A stretch of DNA of 64,000 nucleotides, taken from the NCBI GenBank assembly GCA_026770025.1, contig JAMXDE010000031.1, positions 248,001-312,000 on the forward strand, given 5' to 3'. Made by a program: the position numbers and the translations under genes. Below are positions 61,001 to 64,000 of this stretch, piece after piece. The stretch is from Craspedostauros australis (taxonomy: Eukaryota; Bacillariophyta; Bacillariophyceae; Mastogloiales; Achnanthaceae). Each line of letters begins with the position of its first letter. Position 1 is the first letter of the stretch. Below the pieces are notes generated by a model. It ran no database searches, was not told the DNA's origin, and worked only from the letters and a program-made list of their open reading frames with translations.

Positions 61001-64000
61001 TTACGGATACTCGTCTGCGTACTTGGTAATCGTCTCTCCCGTCAGCACGAACACCTCACCCACTCCGGTGCGCATGCCACTCTTGATCTGCCGAGCGATC
61101 ATGGGGGGTCCGTTGGGGAATTCCGCTTCGACGGAGCAGATCATCTTGCAGGTGTCGTTGCCCGTGTTAATGACGATGTACTTGGTCCACGCCACGAAGG
61201 TGGAACCGTATGGCACGTCGGGCGTCAGCGCCTTCTTCTTCAGCACGAAGCAATGGTCGTTGTAGCTTTCGATGTACTGCACCTCGCTGCACATGTTGGC
61301 CTTCACGAACACGGACTTTGGCATGAGGTACGATGCGTTCCTCTCCGCACCGATGAAGTCAGCCTCGTCCACGCCTTCCACCGGCGTTGTGGAACCGATG
61401 TGTTCATCATGCTTCGACCAAGGCTCGACTGTGATGTTCTCGTACTTGGCTTCAGCGTTCCAGACGGCGTCAGTCGTGAAGGAGCACGATGTGTTCAGCA
61501 ACGCCCAGCGCAGTCGCTTAAAACCAACAGGCAAGTCTAGTTCGAGACCAACAAATTCCAAGCTTTCGGGCACAACGAAACCGTCGGGCGGGGGTGGAGC
61601 TGGACCCTTGTCTTCCTTGACTGCTGGACCCAGCAACGGTCCCAAAAGGCTGGCCTTGTCGACAGACTCCGACTCCTTCTGCTTCTGTTTGAGCTGTCTT
61701 CCGTCGTCCCTGATTTCTCGCAACGCTGACAGCATGAACCCTGCTTGCTGCGGCGCCTCCTTGATCCCGACGCGCATTTCCATTCCCTTCTCTTCGACGA
61801 GCACGAATGTTTCGTCCGCGACGTGCTGCAGGATGAACGTGCGATACAGGTTGCCCATGAGGACGTGGTAGGTGACCCAGCATACGGGCAGGTAGATCGT
61901 CCAGTGGAAGTGATACAGAAAGGCGATGAAGTAGGACAGCCATTCGTACTTGGACATGTGACGTAACCTCGCAATGGTCGATGACCAACACTGCAGCATG
62001 CCCACCTGCTCCTTCCCACCCAGTTCATCTTGCTCCTGCTTCCTCTGCCACTTGTTTCGACGCTCCACCACATCGCGGTGCGTACTTTTAATGAATCGCC
62101 TCCAGTCAATCCTCTTGATGTTGACAGCCAGCACGAAGAATGGACCGACACGGTACTCGATTTCGCTCTCGATGGTGATTCCATGGCGCTTCAGCCGTGG
62201 TGGGAAGTGGCTGGGTTGTTGTTGTTGTTGTGAGAGTAGTAGCATTATGGAGAAAGTCAATCAATTGATGGACAAAATTGATGTGTTCATGGGGTGGAAT
62301 ATTGACATGAAGTGTGGAGTGGCAACAGTGTGGAAGGAGTGTCAGCTGATTGCAAAGACAGCCAAATAAAGGCAAGGAGTGGAACATTATCTTCGAGCAT
62401 TGCACTTGCTGCATCCTTTCTCTTGAATGCTGTTGTTGCTGCTGCTGATGCCCATGGAAGTATGGATGGATGGATGAATCCGCACGTTACCACCACATAC
62501 CCGCACTTTAGTCACACTTTAGTCACCACCAAACCCAATCGTCAACATATGAACGCTGAACTTACCGGTACACATCATTGGACAGCTGCACGGCGATACG
62601 CCTCGGCGTGAAATCGCTGGCCAACGCCAAACCCGCCAGCTTGACAAGATTGCCTTGTGCCGCTGCGCGGAATCGCTGAAACCGTTCTGCCTGCGCCGCC
62701 GTACCCATGCCCATCTTCTTCTTCGTCAAGGCATTGCCAGAGGCGGCCGATTTGTTGTTCTCGGCCTCCCACCGTCGTTTGGCGAGGCGTTCCAGCTCGT
62801 GGCTCACGACGCGCACGGAGTTCTTGACGACGACGTTGACGTACATCGTCTTGTCGTTGTGCTCCATCTTCGCCTCCTGCTCTTCGTCGCCCTTCGGCTT
62901 GCGGTTGTAGTGATCTACGAGGACGTCCCTGTTCTTGGCCTTGCCCTCCTTCATGAGCTGGTAGGCGTCCACGAACTTGTTCTGGATCCTCTCGCGCACG
63001 GTCTTACCCTCCGTTCGCAGCTTGTGGTACTTGTCGCGTCGTTCGCGATTCATCTGACGCTCGGCGAGCATGTCGTAGTGCTTCTTGTCAGTCGACAGCA
63101 GACTAAGCGTGAGCTCCGCGTCCTTCTCCTCCTTGGACAGGATCATGGCTTCCGCACGATTGCAGCAATCCGCCAGGCCTTCATCGGCCAGGACGACGTA
63201 ATCCTTCATACCCAGCGGGACGAGGAGACGCTCGGTCTCCTCAAAGCGATCCTCCATGTCGGGCGTTCGGATGCATGATTTTTGCGGATGCACCTTGGCG
63301 TCGAATGACTTTTGCAGTCCGTCCGGGGGTTGTTTGAGGTGGAATGGTCGCGAGGATGGTATGTGATCCATCTCCGTCTCCAAGAAGCTGACCTTGGTGT
63401 GATTTCCGAGCTTCCTGACTTCCTTGGTGTCGATGTTGGACTGTTCCAAGGACGACCTCTTCGGTGACGGTACTGCCCGCTTCGCATCCATCGGCGACGC
63501 ACGGAACGCAGTACCCGCAGCGCAAGAAGACGGACCCATGTCGATGAGGATGCTGTCGCTGTTGTTCTTCTGCTCTTCTTCCTCAAGCTCCTCCTGCGTC
63601 TTCCAACCCAGATCGTAAATGACTTCCCGGATGTGGTACTCCTCATGCCGTTCGGCGGCCTCCATGGTGGCGAACGTCTTGGCGCAGACACCGCACATCC
63701 ACGCCTCCGGCGAATGGATCTCGGATGTGAGCTTGATGCGGCTCGTGGACTTCCACAAGGATTTTCCCTTGCCCTTGCCCTTGCCTTTGGCGCTGCCGCT
63801 GCTAACACTGCCGTTCCTCGACTTGTCCTTCCTCTTGTTGGTGCTGCCGCCGGCCTTGGACGACTTGGCGCTGCCGTTGCTGTTGGCCGCCCTCGATTTG
63901 GAGCCGAACCTGAACCGCTTCTTGGAACTGCCATCGGCGCTCGTGGTGGTGCCGCCCGCGTGCGTGGAGGGGAGCGTGGTCTGAGCCGTCTGCCCCGTCT
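61001..64000 (-). CDS. C2H2 zinc finger - TM - VASt lipid-transfer protein (partial, two exons seen)
   Basis: Exon 62566 to beyond 64000, intron 62211-62565 (GTAAGT/CCAG, 355 bp), exon 61001-62210. The 5' end is outside the window. The phase-2 junction gives SNDVYR-HFPPRLKRHG, joining what would otherwise look like two genes. From the N-terminal side: a Gly/Ser/Lys-rich disordered part; MCGVCAKTFATMEAAERHEEYH, a single C2H2 finger; a long charged helical region with DHYNRKPKGDEEQEAK; EIEYRVGPFFVLAVNIKRIDW; a membrane helix WLSYFIAFLYHFHWTIYLPVCW; and a C-terminal VASt domain (YLMPKSVFVKANMCSEVQY, LTPDVPYGSTFVAW, YIVINTGNDTCKMI). VASt domains carry sterols between membranes in GRAMD/Lam proteins, where a GRAM domain precedes; none is seen here. 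The finger fused to VASt is unusual. Confidence 0.74.

Noticed and set aside
61001-63758. Two separate genes (a zinc-finger gene and a VASt gene) on the minus strand
   Set aside because: Canonical GTAAGT and CAG ends at 62565 and 62211 join them in phase, and the joined protein reads through smoothly.

Overview
The window is nuclear DNA from a photosynthetic stramenopile, most likely a diatom. The evidence is: two nucleus-encoded plastid proteins with signal peptides that end in an aromatic +1 residue (an ASAFAP-type motif at plastid L10 and at a thylakoid-lumen DUF1499 protein); GT-AG spliceosomal introns of about 200-410 bp; CA-rich leaders in front of most start codons; and a protein with the C-x2-C cysteine/histidine motif that I recall as expanded in diatoms. 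The species cannot be named from the sequence alone. I recognise 25 protein genes, one of them running off the right edge. I found no tRNA, rRNA, CRISPR array or virus-like element.

Layout. 0-20.4 kb: plastid L10 (-), an RBBP5/Swd1 COMPASS subunit with large propeller insertions (+), an NAD(P)-binding SDR/NmrA-like protein (+), a 3-TM protein (-), a 103-aa single-TM protein (+), a TPR protein with one intron (+), a p62/NBR1-like autophagy receptor (-), and the lumenal DUF1499 protein (+). 20.4-29.5 kb: a Popeye-like cyclic-nucleotide-fold protein (-), an ADCK2-type ABC1 kinase with a 19-nt microexon carrying its HADLHP motif (-), a methyltransferase-like protein (+) and a membrane RING-H2 protein (-). 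29.8-31.2 kb: a gene-free block with two 10-copy arrays of a 20-bp repeat, set symmetrically between perfect 18-bp inverted repeats; this looks like an undescribed non-autonomous DNA element. 31.5-45.4 kb: SGNH/PC-esterase-like (+), double-WW (-), SKP1-like with a proline-rich tail (+), a type II membrane protein (-), SCO1 (+), a TPT/SLC35 transporter (-) and an alpha/beta hydrolase (+). 46-64 kb: a polyQ protein (-), a BAG cochaperone (-), the CAF-1 large subunit (+), a Reb1/TTF1-like Myb protein (-), signal peptide peptidase (+), and a C2H2-finger/TM/VASt lipid-transfer protein (-, partial).

The genes do not form one pathway. Themes are chromatin and nuclear factors (RBBP5, CAF-1, Myb protein, WW protein), protein quality control (p62/NBR1-like receptor, BAG, SKP1-like, RING, signal peptide peptidase) and organelle biogenesis (plastid L10, DUF1499, SCO1, ABC1 kinase). 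Gene models were joined by hand from splice consensus, phase and protein continuity; nothing was checked against transcripts or databases. Non-coding DNA repeatedly carries the octamer TACGAGTA or its complement, a candidate regulatory element.
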